Assembly: GCF_019973775.1 (NCBI RefSeq)
Contig: NZ_AP025032.1
Location: 4,120,001 to 4,184,000 of the forward strand
Direction of reading: 5' to 3'
Length of the DNA stretch: 64,000 nt
DNA from: Aureimonas sp. SA4125
GTDB lineage: Bacteria; Pseudomonadota; Alphaproteobacteria; Rhizobiales; Rhizobiaceae
Below, piece by piece: positions 8,690 to 17,637 of this stretch. Position 1 is the first letter of the stretch, and each line of letters begins with the position of its first letter. The notes beneath the pieces were generated by a model that was not told where the DNA came from, searched no databases, and saw only the letters and a program-made list of their open reading frames with translations. Both the position numbers and the translations under genes were made by a program.

Positions 8690-9172
8690 CTAGAGGCTGG
8701 AACTTCTCGTCACGTCGTTGCCGAGTGAGCGCTGGCGGCTGAGGTTCGCGCGTGCCGTTTCCAGCGAAGCTTCCGTGCAGAGCCGCGCTTCGGTGGCAAC
8801 GCCACGCATGGCGTTTTCATAGACCATGGCAAGCATCGGCTGAACCTGCTGCAAGACGAGGCCAGCCGCATCGGTCACATGCACCACCCGTGCGCGGCGA
8901 TCGCGCGGATCGGCCTGGCGCCGAACCAGATGGCTGCTTTCGAGACGGTCGAGATAGGCCGATATGGTCATCGGTTCGACGTTCATGCCCTTGGCGATGT
9001 CGCACTGGCGAACGCCGTCGAAGTAACGGGCAATGTTCATGAGGGCGCGAATATCACCTGCGCTGAGGTCGAGACCCGTCTCGGCGACACTTCTGTCAAG
9101 CTCGACCCGCATCAGCCGGGCGACGTCCGCCAGCATGAAACCGGCCGGGTAATTGATTTCTTCATTCGGCAT
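8690..9172 (-). CDS. MarR-family transcriptional regulator
   Basis: 160 residues with a winged helix of the MarR type. The recognition region reads CDIAKGMNVEPMTISAYLDRLESSHLVRRQADPRDRRA in successive segments, including the family's DxRDRR-like wing. It is dimeric in known relatives and usually represses transcription until a small phenolic or lipophilic ligand binds. It faces away from the preceding regulators and has a 700-base AT-rich region upstream. No neighbouring efflux or degradation gene reveals its ligand. Full length for the family. Confidence 0.9.
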   Translation of the reverse strand: MPNEEINYPAGFMLADVARLMRVELDRSVAETGLDLSAGDIRALMNIARYFDGVRQCDIAKGMNVEPMTISAYLDRLESSHLVRRQADPRDRRARVVHVTDAAGLVLQQVQPMLAMVYENAMRGVATEARLCTEASLETARANLSRQRSLGNDVTRSSSL

Positions 9173-9878
9173 AATCTGCTCCTGTTGGGGCGCCTGACAG
9201 CCAGCACGGGTTTCCGGCCGTCTTAATCACGGGGCGCGCCAACACGCTGCACATACTACCCATCCGAGAAAATATGCATTTCTACCTAGGTCAGAAGCCA
9301 GACTGACAATCTAAGCCATTCGAATATTCTGCAAATGAATCTAAATTAAAAGGGGTATTCGAATTGATACGTAGATATTACGAAATTTTACCAGCCCCTG
9401 CATTATAAGGCTCGCAGATACGATTGCCTCGGGCGGTACGCATTGGTGATGATTTTCGTCATCTTATACGGCTGCCAAAATTCTCGGGAACCAACCGGGG
9501 ATCCAGTCGTTGCTGCGATTGCAAAAAATTTGATGCAGATGCGAGAAAGGTAGGTGAGTGTGTCCGGCAAGAGCGTGCCGGCACGGCATTATCGGGCGGA
9601 GCAATCCATTGAGGGCACCGGTAGCGTCCACCACACCTCGTCCAAACGAATCACTTCGTTGAAGCGAATCACCTCGGCGAAAGCGGTCTGCACGTCGTTT
9701 GGCCGATCATCGGATTGAATGTCTATCGGACGAATGGGAACGGCCTTCGCCATTTCCGGAGAAAACGTCCCGGTTAGCCATCCCCAGCGAGTCGTGGCAC
9801 CTGAGCCGAGTTTCGCCGATGCGATCCAGTCGAGGGCATGTGCCACCTGGCCCCGATGACCGTTCCGTCCTCATAGCG
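9173..9878. other. AT-rich intergenic region with paired palindromes
   Basis: The segment from about 9260 to 9420 is clearly AT-richer than anything nearby. It carries the perfect 8-bp palindrome ATTCGAAT twice (9318-9325 and 9357-9364), 39 bases apart. These could be operator half-sites for the MarR regulator that reads away from here, although they lie about 150 bases from its start. A minus-strand ORF at 9589-9846 (85 residues, containing EVIRFNEVIRLDEV) has a plausible start but no known domain; I do not call it a gene. Confidence 0.4.
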
Positions 9879-10097
9879 CTAGACCACGCTGGAGCAGTCC
9901 GTCGCGTAGAGATAATAGCCGGTGCGGCGGATGGCGATGGAGGCGCAATCGCTGTCGTAGGTCGGCGTCTCGGTCCGCAGCGAGGTGGACCGGCCCTCAT
10001 ACTCCCAACTCTCGTCCAGGAAGCGCGGCATGACGCCCGCCGCGCGGGTCACGCAGACGATCGATCGGTCGCTGCGATGGTGATAGATGTTGAACAT
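9879..10097 (-). CDS. small hypothetical protein
   Basis: 72 residues beginning MFNIYHHRSDRSIVCV. The start at 10097 is supported by GGGAGG six bases upstream on the minus strand. The longer frame to 10415 has low-quality sequence upstream of this Met and is probably not translated. The protein is mixed polar with three Cys and several Tyr residues and has no membrane segment or signal peptide. I do not recognise it. It stands alone between two poorly coding stretches. Confidence 0.55.
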   Translation of the reverse strand: MFNIYHHRSDRSIVCVTRAAGVMPRFLDESWEYEGRSTSLRTETPTYDSDCASIAIRRTGYYLYATDCSSVV

Positions 10098-10555
10098 GCA
10101 GAGCCTCCCAGCCGCCAGCCGTTTCGATGAAGGTCGTACGCGATTGAGTCCGCTGTAAGTCGAAACCGCACTTTGCGCCTCTCGAGCGAAAATGCCGATG
10201 CAGCCGGCGGGGATGGTATAGCAGGTTTGCGTGCCCCAACCGAGCACGGATGGTGCCGATGCAGCGCCTCGCGACGATGGCTGCCATCCGCATTTCTCTC
10301 GCGCTCCCGTCCGAACTCGGACGCGTGTTTCACGCAACCCTTTCGTAGAGCTTGGAAAATTCATCGAGAAGATCGCAACCGGTTGCCGCTTGCACCGGCG
10401 AGGGCCGGCCATCACGTTATCGGGAACGCGTTTGCTACGGGGCGCAAACTGCTGGAGCCCTGTCGCCCTTTCCCAAGACAGCCTGCAAAGACGATTTCGT
10501 CAGCAGCGCATGCGGCACGCTGGATCATGACAGCGACCTCCTCCATGGTTCGGCC
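10098..10555. other. 458-base stretch without a supported gene
   Basis: Frames are open here in several phases because of high GC, but none shows protein-like motifs. The CYTH frame is open back to 10352, yet homology-like sequence begins only at the Met at 10556. The promoter of the CYTH-CHAD operon probably lies here, but I cannot point to boxes. Confidence 0.4.
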
Positions 10556-11032
10556 ATGGCACGGGAAATCGAACGCAAGTTTCTGATACGCGAAGACAGC
10601 TGGCGACAGTCGGTCGGCGACGTCATCGCCATCCGGCAATTCTATCTCGGCCGGCGCGACGACTTTTCGGTTCGCATCCGCATCGTCGACGCAGCAAAAG
10701 CCTATCTGACGGTGAAGACCGGGGCGGGTCTGTCGCGCGGTGAGTTCGAATACGAGATTCCACTGGCCGACGCGCATGACCTCGAGCCGGCCCGGATCGG
10801 CCGGGTGATCTCCAAGAAGCGTCACCGCCTGCCGCTCGGCCGGCACGTGATCGAGGTCGACGTGTTCGAGGATGATCTGGCGCCGCTGGTCATTGCCGAG
10901 ATCGAGCTCCGGAGCGAGGACGACGCGGTCGAGCTTCCGAGCTTCCTCGGCCAGGAAGTGACCGGCGATTCCGCCTATTCGAACGCACGGCTTGCGCTTT
11001 CCGGCCATCCCGATACATCATCGTCGCTGTGA
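10556..11032 (+). CDS. CYTH-domain protein (triphosphate tunnel metalloenzyme)
   Basis: 158 residues starting MAREIERKFLI, which carries the family's ExExK metal/triphosphate-binding motif at residues 4-8. Alternating charged beta strands typical of the tunnel fold follow: SVRIRIV, YLTVKTG, EFEYEIP, HVIEVDVFEDD and VIAEIEL. Known relatives hydrolyse inorganic triphosphate (ygiF/NeuTTM type) or bind polyphosphate. The Met at 10556 is chosen because the signature motif lies at the N-terminus. The next gene encodes a CHAD domain, the usual partner domain of CYTH, here as a separate protein. Confidence 0.9.
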   Translation: MAREIERKFLIREDSWRQSVGDVIAIRQFYLGRRDDFSVRIRIVDAAKAYLTVKTGAGLSRGEFEYEIPLADAHDLEPARIGRVISKKRHRLPLGRHVIEVDVFEDDLAPLVIAEIELRSEDDAVELPSFLGQEVTGDSAYSNARLALSGHPDTSSSL

Positions 11033-11111
11033 CGTGCCTCTCCCTGACGCCTCGACCGGGTCTGCCGGTGCGGCCGCTCGGGCGGCCGAAGCGACAATCC
11101 AGGATGGACAG

Positions 11112-12065
11112 ATGAGCTACCGCATCACCCCCGGCCTTCCGCTCGACGCCGAGATCCGGCGCATCGCCGAGGAGCAGATCGACAAGGCGACCGTCGAACT
11201 CTCCGCGCCGGAACCCGGCGAAGATCCGCACGAAGCAATCCACGACGTCCGCAAGCGTTTCAAGAAACTGCGTGCGCTGGTGCTCCTGGCCAAAAGCGGC
11301 GATCCGGGCTTTGCCCGCACCGAGAACGCCCGCTATCGCGATGCCTCCCGTGCGCTGTCGGGCGTGCGCGACCGCACGGCGCTGATCGAGGCGCTGGACG
11401 CCCTCGCCGAGCATGTCCCGGCTGGCCTCTCGCAAAGTGCGACGGCACCGGCGATCGCGACGCTGCGCGCCGACCTCGAGGAAAAGCGCCAGACGGCGCT
11501 CGCCGGCGAGGGTGATCTCGGCGCGACGATTGCGGCGACGCTGACGACCTTGGCCGACAGCCGCGACGCGGCCGGCATGCTGGCCTTCCACCGCCCCGTC
11601 AAGGACGCGGCAAAGGTGCTGGCGACGGGATTTGCCGCCACCCATGGCCGTGCCCGCGCCGCGCTGAAGCGAGCCCTGCGGAGCGGCGCGGTCGAGGACC
11701 TGCACGAGTTGCGCAAGCATGTGAAATATCTGAGCTACCATCTGGCGCTCCTCGCCCCGCTCTGGCCCGAGACGTTCGAACCGCTGCGCCGGACGGCCGC
11801 CGATATCGGCGACGATCTCGGCCGCGACCACGACTATGCCGTGCTGCGCGAAGAGCTTGCGCCGGAGGCCGAGCGTCACGCGCTGGTGCTGGCCCTGATG
11901 GATCGCCGCCAGGCGGAACTGCAGGCGGCCGCGCTCCTCTCGGCGCGCCGGCTCCTTTCCGACAAGCCCGACGCCGTCGCCGCCCGTATCAAGCGGCTCT
12001 TTCGCATTGCGGCCGAGGACACGCCCGCCGAGGAAGCCGAGGCGCTGCGCCAAGCCGCGCAGTAG
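11112..12065 (+). CDS. CHAD-domain protein
   Basis: 317 residues with the helical CHAD layout. Conserved His-containing motifs appear twice: EAIHDVRKRFKKLRALVLL near the N-terminus and DLHELRKHVKYLSYHLALL in the second half. CHAD domains bind inorganic polyphosphate through basic surface residues. The gene starts 79 bases after the CYTH gene on the same strand, so the two probably form an operon in triphosphate/polyphosphate metabolism. The N-terminus is set at MSYRITPGLP (ATG 11112); the frame is open further upstream without homology. Confidence 0.9.
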   Translation: MSYRITPGLPLDAEIRRIAEEQIDKATVELSAPEPGEDPHEAIHDVRKRFKKLRALVLLAKSGDPGFARTENARYRDASRALSGVRDRTALIEALDALAEHVPAGLSQSATAPAIATLRADLEEKRQTALAGEGDLGATIAATLTTLADSRDAAGMLAFHRPVKDAAKVLATGFAATHGRARAALKRALRSGAVEDLHELRKHVKYLSYHLALLAPLWPETFEPLRRTAADIGDDLGRDHDYAVLREELAPEAERHALVLALMDRRQAELQAAALLSARRLLSDKPDAVAARIKRLFRIAAEDTPAEEAEALRQAAQ

Positions 12066-12179
12066 CCGCAACCCCATTCGCCGGCGGCGGCAGACGCCTT
12101 GGATGCCGACGGCAAAGAGGGCCGACACGGCCGCTAAATAGCGGTATCGCCTTTGCCTCAATTTGCTTATATGCGGCGC

Positions 12180-13991
12180 ATGAGCACGCACACGCCCCTC
12201 GACCATATCCGCAACTTCTCGATCGTGGCCCATATCGACCACGGCAAGTCGACCCTGGCCGACCGGCTGATCCAGACGACGGGCGGCCTGCAGGCCCGCG
12301 AGATGACAGAGCAGGTGCTCGACTCGATGGATATCGAGCGCGAGCGCGGCATCACCATCAAGGCGCAGACGGTGCGCCTGCACTATGTCGCCAAGAACGG
12401 CGAGACCTACATCCTCAACCTCATCGACACGCCCGGCCATGTCGACTTCGCCTATGAGGTGTCGCGCTCGCTCGCCGCCTGCGAGGGCTCGCTTCTCGTC
12501 GTCGATGCGGCGCAGGGCGTCGAGGCGCAGACGCTTGCCAACGTCTATCTCGCGCTCGACAACGGCCATGAGATCGTCCCGGTCCTCAACAAGATCGACC
12601 TCCCCGCCGCCGAGCCGGACCGGGTGAAGGAGCAAATCGAGGAAGTCATCGGCCTCGACGCCTCCGAGGCGGTGATGATCTCGGCGAAATCGGGCATCGG
12701 CATCGAGGACGTGCTGGAAGCCGTCGTCCACCGCCTGCCGCCGCCGAAGCAGGGCGACCGCGCAGCGCCCTTGAAGGCGATGCTGGTCGACAGCTGGTAC
12801 GACGCCTATCTCGGCGTCGTCGTCCTCGTGCGCATCATCGACGGCGAGTTGAAGAAGGGCCAGATCATCCGGATGATGGGCACCGACGCCAAGTATCCGG
12901 TCGACAGGGTCGGCGTCTTCACCCCGAAGATGCTGGCCATGGACGTGCTCGGCCCCGGCGAACTCGGCTTCATCACTGCCTCGATCAAGGAAGTCGCCGA
13001 TACCCGGGTCGGTGACACCATCACCGAGGACAAGCGGCCGACGACGACCATGCTGCCGGGCTTCAAGCCGGCGCAGCCGGTAGTGTTCTGCGGCCTGTTC
13101 CCGGTCGATGCCGCGCAGTTCGACGATCTTCGCGCCGCCATGGGCAAGCTGCGCCTCAACGACGCGAGCTTCTCCTTCGAGATGGAATCCTCGGCGGCCC
13201 TCGGTTTCGGCTTCCGCTGCGGCTTTCTCGGCCTGCTCCACCTCGAGATCGTCCAGGAACGCCTCTCCCGCGAGTTCGACCTCGACCTGATCGCCACCGC
13301 GCCCTCCGTCGTCTACGACATCAAGCTGACCGACGGCTCGACGATCCAGCTGCACAACCCGTCCGACATGCCCGACGTGATGAAGATCGCCGAGATCCAG
13401 GAGCCCTGGATCAAGGCGACGATCCTGACCCCCGACGACTATCTCGGCAACATCCTGACGCTCTGCCAGGAACGCCGCGGCATCCAGACCGACCTCTCCT
13501 ATGTCGGCAAGCGCGCCATGGTGACCTACGAACTGCCGCTGAACGAAGTGGTGTTCGACTTCTACGACCGGCTGAAATCGATCTCCAAGGGCTATGCCTC
13601 CTTCGACTATTCGCTGATCGACTACCGCGAGGGCGACCTCGTGAAGCTCTCCGTCCTCGTCAACGCCGAGCCGGTCGACGCGCTCTCCATGCTCGTCCAC
13701 CGCAACCAGGCGGAAAGACGCGGCCGGGCGATGTGCGAGAAGCTGAAGGAGCTGATCCCGAACCACCTGTTCAAGATCCCGATCCAGGCGGCCATCGGCG
13801 GCAAGGTCATCGCCCGCGAGACCATTTCGGCCTTGCGCAAGGACGTGACCGCGAAATGCTACGGCGGCGACGCCACGCGCAAGCGCAAACTCCTCGACAA
13901 GCAGAAGGAGGGCAAGAAACGCATGCGCCAGTTCGGCAAGGTCGATATTCCGCAGGAAGCGTTCATCGCGGCGCTGAAGATGGACAGCTGA
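12180..13991 (+). CDS. lepA: elongation factor 4 (LepA)
   Basis: 603 residues, the normal LepA length. It is a translational GTPase acting on stalled or pre-translocation ribosomes. GTPase motifs are G1 [10 protein letters not shown]2 [10 protein letters not shown]3 DTPGHVDF and G4 NKIDLP. LepA-specific C-terminal features follow: [29 protein letters not shown], and the basic CTD segment [22 protein letters not shown] at 12180 ([13 protein letters not shown]) is chosen over an upstream TTG. A long antisense frame opposite it is a codon-bias artefact. Confidence 0.98.
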   Translation: MSTHTPLDHIRNFSIVAHIDHGKSTLADRLIQTTGGLQAREMTEQVLDSMDIERERGITIKAQTVRLHYVAKNGETYILNLIDTPGHVDFAYEVSRSLAACEGSLLVVDAAQGVEAQTLANVYLALDNGHEIVPVLNKIDLPAAEPDRVKEQIEEVIGLDASEAVMISAKSGIGIEDVLEAVVHRLPPPKQGDRAAPLKAMLVDSWYDAYLGVVVLVRIIDGELKKGQIIRMMGTDAKYPVDRVGVFTPKMLAMDVLGPGELGFITASIKEVADTRVGDTITEDKRPTTTMLPGFKPAQPVVFCGLFPVDAAQFDDLRAAMGKLRLNDASFSFEMESSAALGFGFRCGFLGLLHLEIVQERLSREFDLDLIATAPSVVYDIKLTDGSTIQLHNPSDMPDVMKIAEIQEPWIKATILTPDDYLGNILTLCQERRGIQTDLSYVGKRAMVTYELPLNEVVFDFYDRLKSISKGYASFDYSLIDYREGDLVKLSVLVNAEPVDALSMLVHRNQAERRGRAMCEKLKELIPNHLFKIPIQAAIGGKVIARETISALRKDVTAKCYGGDATRKRKLLDKQKEGKKRMRQFGKVDIPQEAFIAALKMDS

Positions 13992-14032
13992 GCGCAACAG
14001 CCGACCGAATGAGGGAGCGGATCTGACTTGCA

Positions 14033-14284
14033 ATGAAGCCGATCCGCTTCACCCTTCATGCCCAGGCCAAGCTTTCCGAGAGACGAATCTTGAGCGAGTG
14101 GGCTGAGGCTGTGGCCCGGCATCCTGAATGGGTCGAGCCGGAGACTCGCGACCCCGAAGCCGAACGCCGCTTCGGCTCCATTTCGGCGTTTGGTGGCCGT
14201 ATCCTGCGCGTGGTATGTGTCGAGACTGAAACGACAATCCGCATCATCACCGCCACCTTCGACAGGGGAGCCAGGCGTCCATGA
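14033..14284 (+). CDS. DUF4258-like small protein, possible toxin component
   Basis: 83 residues, with IRFTLHAQAKLSERRI near the N-terminus and a C-terminal beta-rich part (GRILRVVCVETETTIRIITATFDR) that resembles the DUF4258/BrnT-like RNase-type fold. Its stop overlaps the start of the next gene (ATGA at 14281), so the pair is translationally coupled. Such DUF4258-DUF2283 pairs are common in bacterial genomes and have been suggested as toxin-antitoxin-like modules. The toxin role is an inference, and no activity can be read from sequence. Confidence 0.7.
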   Translation: MKPIRFTLHAQAKLSERRILSEWAEAVARHPEWVEPETRDPEAERRFGSISAFGGRILRVVCVETETTIRIITATFDRGARRP

Positions 14285-14502
14285 TCGACACGACCTATGA
14301 TCCGGAAGCCGACGCCGTCTATTTCCGCATCGGCCGCGGACAGATCGTCGAGTCGGCTGAAGCCGGTCCCTTCATTTATGACGTCGACGCCGAGGGGCGT
14401 GTCATTGGGATCGAGATCTTGTCCGCCAAGAAGGTTTTGGCTCCAGGGGATTGGCAGGAGGCTCGCCTTCCCGGTTCGAAGAGCGTCGACGCAGCGGAGT
14501 GA
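14281..14502 (+). CDS. DUF2283-family small protein
   Basis: 73 residues beginning MIDTTYDPEADAVYFRIG, the signature of DUF2283, followed by the strand motif FIYDVDAEGRVIGIEIL. The family consists of small beta-rich proteins of unknown function, often encoded next to a DUF4258 or similar small gene. It overlaps the preceding gene by four bases. If the pair is a toxin-antitoxin module, this acidic protein would be the neutralising partner. Confidence 0.8.
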   Translation: MIDTTYDPEADAVYFRIGRGQIVESAEAGPFIYDVDAEGRVIGIEILSAKKVLAPGDWQEARLPGSKSVDAAE

Positions 14503-14723
14503 CGGTCGATAACTGAAGGCGGCTCTCGAGCGGCGCACAGTCTTCCACCCAGTCCACGTCCATCGCGTCGTTCCAGCCACTGACAGCACCTGCCGCCCGC
14601 TCGACGGAAAAGGCTTCACGCCGGATTAGGACGCCCATGGCGGTTGCCATTTCCGGCCTCGACCTCTATCCCCGGCCCTCGCCTTTCCGCCGCCTGCCGG
14701 GCCGCCCGAGACAAAGCACTGAC

Positions 14724-15980
14724 ATGACCCTTTCTGCCTGCGGCCTCGATTTCGGCACGACGAACTCCACCCTCGGCCTCATCAGCGGCGGCACGCCGCA
14801 TCTCGTGGCGCTCGAGGACGGGCAGGCGACGATCCCGTCGGCGATGTTCTTCAGCCTCGAGGATCACAGCACCCATTTCGGTCGCAAGGCGGTGTTCGAA
14901 TATGTCGACGGGGCCGAGGGGCGGTTCATGCGGGCGCTGAAGAGCGTGCTCGGGACCTCGCTGATGGAGGAGACGACGCGCGTCGGCCGCGAGCGGCTGC
15001 ATTTCGGCGACATCATCGGCCTCTTCCTGAAATCGCTGAAGGCGACGGCCGAGACCGCGGCGGGCGCGCCGATCGAGAAGGTGGTGCTCGGTCGCCCCGT
15101 GCATTTCGTCGACGACGACGCCAAGGCCGACCGGACCGCCGAGGACCAGCTTGCCGCGGCTGCCAGGGCTCAGGGGTTTTCCCAGATCGAGTTCCAGTTT
15201 GAGCCGGTCGCCGCGGCGCTGAACTACGAGCGCGACGTGACGGCTGAGGAACTGGCGCTCGTCGTCGACATCGGCGGCGGCACCTCCGATTTCACCGTCA
15301 TCAGGCTCTCGCCGCAGGCGGCGAAGAAACCCGACCGCAGCGACGACATCCTGGCTTCCTCCGGCGTCCACATCGGCGGCACCGATTTCGACCGGGTGCT
15401 GAGCCTTGCCGAAGTGATGCCCTCGCTGGGGCTGGGCTCCTCGACCGCCGACGGCAAGCGGCGCATGCCGGTCTGGTATTTCAACGATCTGGCGACCTGG
15501 CACCGGATCAACCTGCTCTACACGCCGAAGATCGCCCGCGACCTGTTCGAGCTCCGGCGCGAATCGGCCGATCCGGAAAAGCTGTCGCGCTTCCTGAAGA
15601 TCCTCGAGCATCGCTCGGGCCACCGCCTCGCCGGCAAGGTCGAGGCGGCGAAGATCGCCCTGACGGACGCCGAGGAAGCGCTGATCTCGCTGAAGGAGCC
15701 GGGGCTCGATCTCGGCCGCACGATCACCCGCCCGGCTTTCGAAGCGGCCGTCGAAAGCCTCGTCGCCGGCATCACCGGCAGCATTCTGGAATGCCTGTCC
15801 CAGGCCGGCATCGATGCCGCGGCGATCGACACCGTGCTCCTGACCGGGGGCTCGACGCAGATCCCGGTGGTGCACCGCGCCGCGACGGGGCTCTTTCCAG
15901 GCGCGCGCGTCGTCGAGAGCGACGCCTTCGGCAGCGTCGGCCTCGGCCTTGCCGTCGACGCCAGGCGCAAGTTCGGCTGA
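14724..15980 (+). CDS. Hsp70 family protein, YegD-like
   Basis: 418 residues. Actin-like ATPase motifs of Hsp70 are clear: phosphate 1 GLDFGTTNSTLGL, phosphate 2 LVVDIGGGTSDFTVI, and the adenosine motif VLLTGGSTQIP. The protein stops after the ATPase domain and lacks the substrate-binding lid domain of DnaK, as in E. coli YegD. The ATPase core is interrupted by an insert (about 215-300) containing WYFNDLATWHRIN. ATG at 14724 (MTLSACGLDFGTTNS) is chosen because the Hsp70 start motif follows directly. No partner chaperone is encoded nearby. Confidence 0.9.
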   Translation: MTLSACGLDFGTTNSTLGLISGGTPHLVALEDGQATIPSAMFFSLEDHSTHFGRKAVFEYVDGAEGRFMRALKSVLGTSLMEETTRVGRERLHFGDIIGLFLKSLKATAETAAGAPIEKVVLGRPVHFVDDDAKADRTAEDQLAAAARAQGFSQIEFQFEPVAAALNYERDVTAEELALVVDIGGGTSDFTVIRLSPQAAKKPDRSDDILASSGVHIGGTDFDRVLSLAEVMPSLGLGSSTADGKRRMPVWYFNDLATWHRINLLYTPKIARDLFELRRESADPEKLSRFLKILEHRSGHRLAGKVEAAKIALTDAEEALISLKEPGLDLGRTITRPAFEAAVESLVAGITGSILECLSQAGIDAAAIDTVLLTGGSTQIPVVHRAATGLFPGARVVESDAFGSVGLGLAVDARRKFG

Positions 15981-16042
15981 ACCGGCGGCCTCCTCGAGCC
16001 AGAGCGGCGGCGCAGGCAGAAGCCCACGCCGCCGGTTTGCGC

Positions 16043-17404
16043 TTACTTGGCCTTGAGGAAATCGGCGACGTCGAGAAGGACGAACTCGTTGTCGTCGGTC
16101 TTGTCCAGTTCGCGGCCGGCCGAGAAGGGGAAATTGTTGTCGTTGCCGACGATGATATAGGTCTCGTCGACGCGGTCGACATTCTCGATCGTCACGAAGG
16201 GCATGTCGTATGTCCCGTCCCTGCCGCCCTGCTTGGCGAGACCGTTCGGGTCCTTGATGGCAAGGAGATCGATGTAGCCGACCTTGCGCGCCGCCTTGCC
16301 GGCGTTCTCATCGGTCATCTCGATCTTGTAGACCCGCTTCAGCTTGGCCGGGGTGGCGAAACAGTCTGCCGCGGGCTCACTCTTGCAGGCTTCGGTGGCA
16401 CGGCCGGCGCCGTTGTCGCGCTCGATGACGAGGCCTTCCGTCTCGCTGATCATGTTGAAGTCGCCGATCGCCTCGCCGCCCTCGGCCAGCGGATAGAGCC
16501 AGGAGCGGCCGGTCCAGTCGTCCTTGGCGGTGTCGAACTCGATGATGCCGAGACCAATGCGGCCATCCTCGGTGGTCGCGACCTTGCCGTCGGTGTAGAG
16601 CGGACCTTCGAGCAGCGCGTAGAGGCGCGTGCCGTCCGGCGAGAGCGCAAGGCCCTCGTAGCCGCCCGTGCGCTTCAGGTTGAAGCTCGGCAACGGCTTG
16701 GTGGGGTTGTCCGGCAGCTTCAGTGTCAGGTTGTCCGGCGATATGACTTTCGTCTCGCCGATGCGCGTCGCATGGGTCGACTGCAGACGGCCCTGAAGGT
16801 CGAACTTCAGGAGATAGGGGCCGAATTCCTCGCCGACCCAGAATCCGTCCGCGACCGGCTGGATGGATTCGAGGTCGAAGTCGGCGCCGGTGAGATAACG
16901 CGTGTCGGTGCCTTCGAGGGTGATCGGGAACGGCGCCTTCATGTCGGGGTCGCTGAGAAAGATCGTTTCCGTCCGATCGACGGTGCCTGTCGCCCAGTCG
17001 ATGGCGAGATGATGCAGCATCAGCATCGCGTCGCTCGATGTCGCGCGGGAACCGAAACCGTTGTCGGAGAGGCTCCAGAAGGTGCCGTCCGGCATTTTGC
17101 GAATGCCCGAAAAGCCCTGGACGGACTGGCCGTCGATCGGCAGGCCGGCATTTGTCGGGCGCTTGCCGTCCATTCCGGGGACCTTGCCGAGCTCGGTGGT
17201 GCGCAGGCGGTCGGCCGTCGTGAACTTGCCGGCCTGCTTCAGGAACGTTGGCGCATCGGCCGGGGCGGCGACGACGGTCGCGGCCGGAAGGACGGCCTGA
17301 CCGGCCAGCGTCGCGTCGAACACCTGGCCTTCGACGGACTGCGCTGTGGCGCCGGACATGCCCAGAAGCAGAAGGGCGATGCTGGGCGCGAGAATCTTTG
17401 TCAT
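16043..17404 (-). CDS. secreted esterase-like activity of phytase family protein
   Basis: 453 residues with a Sec signal peptide (MTKILAPSIALLLLGMSGATAQS). The mature part is a beta-propeller of the phytase-like family, with blocks such as GFSGIRKMPDGTFWSLSDNGFG, ESIQPVADGFWVGEEFGPYLL and GGYEGLALSPDGTRLYALLEGP. The family is periplasmic or secreted and annotated for phosphoesterase activity, although many members have no proven substrate. ATG at 17404 is set by the signal peptide. It is a separate unit from chaN, 230 bases upstream on the same strand. Confidence 0.88.
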   Translation of the reverse strand: MTKILAPSIALLLLGMSGATAQSVEGQVFDATLAGQAVLPAATVVAAPADAPTFLKQAGKFTTADRLRTTELGKVPGMDGKRPTNAGLPIDGQSVQGFSGIRKMPDGTFWSLSDNGFGSRATSSDAMLMLHHLAIDWATGTVDRTETIFLSDPDMKAPFPITLEGTDTRYLTGADFDLESIQPVADGFWVGEEFGPYLLKFDLQGRLQSTHATRIGETKVISPDNLTLKLPDNPTKPLPSFNLKRTGGYEGLALSPDGTRLYALLEGPLYTDGKVATTEDGRIGLGIIEFDTAKDDWTGRSWLYPLAEGGEAIGDFNMISETEGLVIERDNGAGRATEACKSEPAADCFATPAKLKRVYKIEMTDENAGKAARKVGYIDLLAIKDPNGLAKQGGRDGTYDMPFVTIENVDRVDETYIIVGNDNNFPFSAGRELDKTDDNEFVLLDVADFLKAK

Positions 17405-17637
17405 GGGTCTCTGTCTCCTGTGATGGGTGGGCGGAAGACAGCGGTTTTGGGTGACAGGCCGTTGACGCAGGCGTGAACAAGGCATGACATTCCGGCAATC
17501 CCGGTTGCCGTGAGCCGGCGACGAACGCGGCCATCCTTTTCCCAACCGACGCAGAATGCGGGGCAAACGCACGAGATTTTTCCGGGGCTTCTCGCCACCT
17601 GCAAGCTTCCGATGTCAAAGGCTGCTGCCCGGCGGCC

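Noticed and set aside
9589..9846. 85-residue minus-strand ORF with internal EVIRFNEVIRLDEV repeat
   Set aside because: Plausible start but no family and an internal short DNA repeat explains part of it; not enough to call a gene.
10890..14033. 1047-residue open frame on the minus strand
   Set aside because: It lies exactly opposite CYTH/CHAD and lepA, is low-complexity in Arg/Ala/Gly/Val, and arises from the third-position GC bias of those genes.
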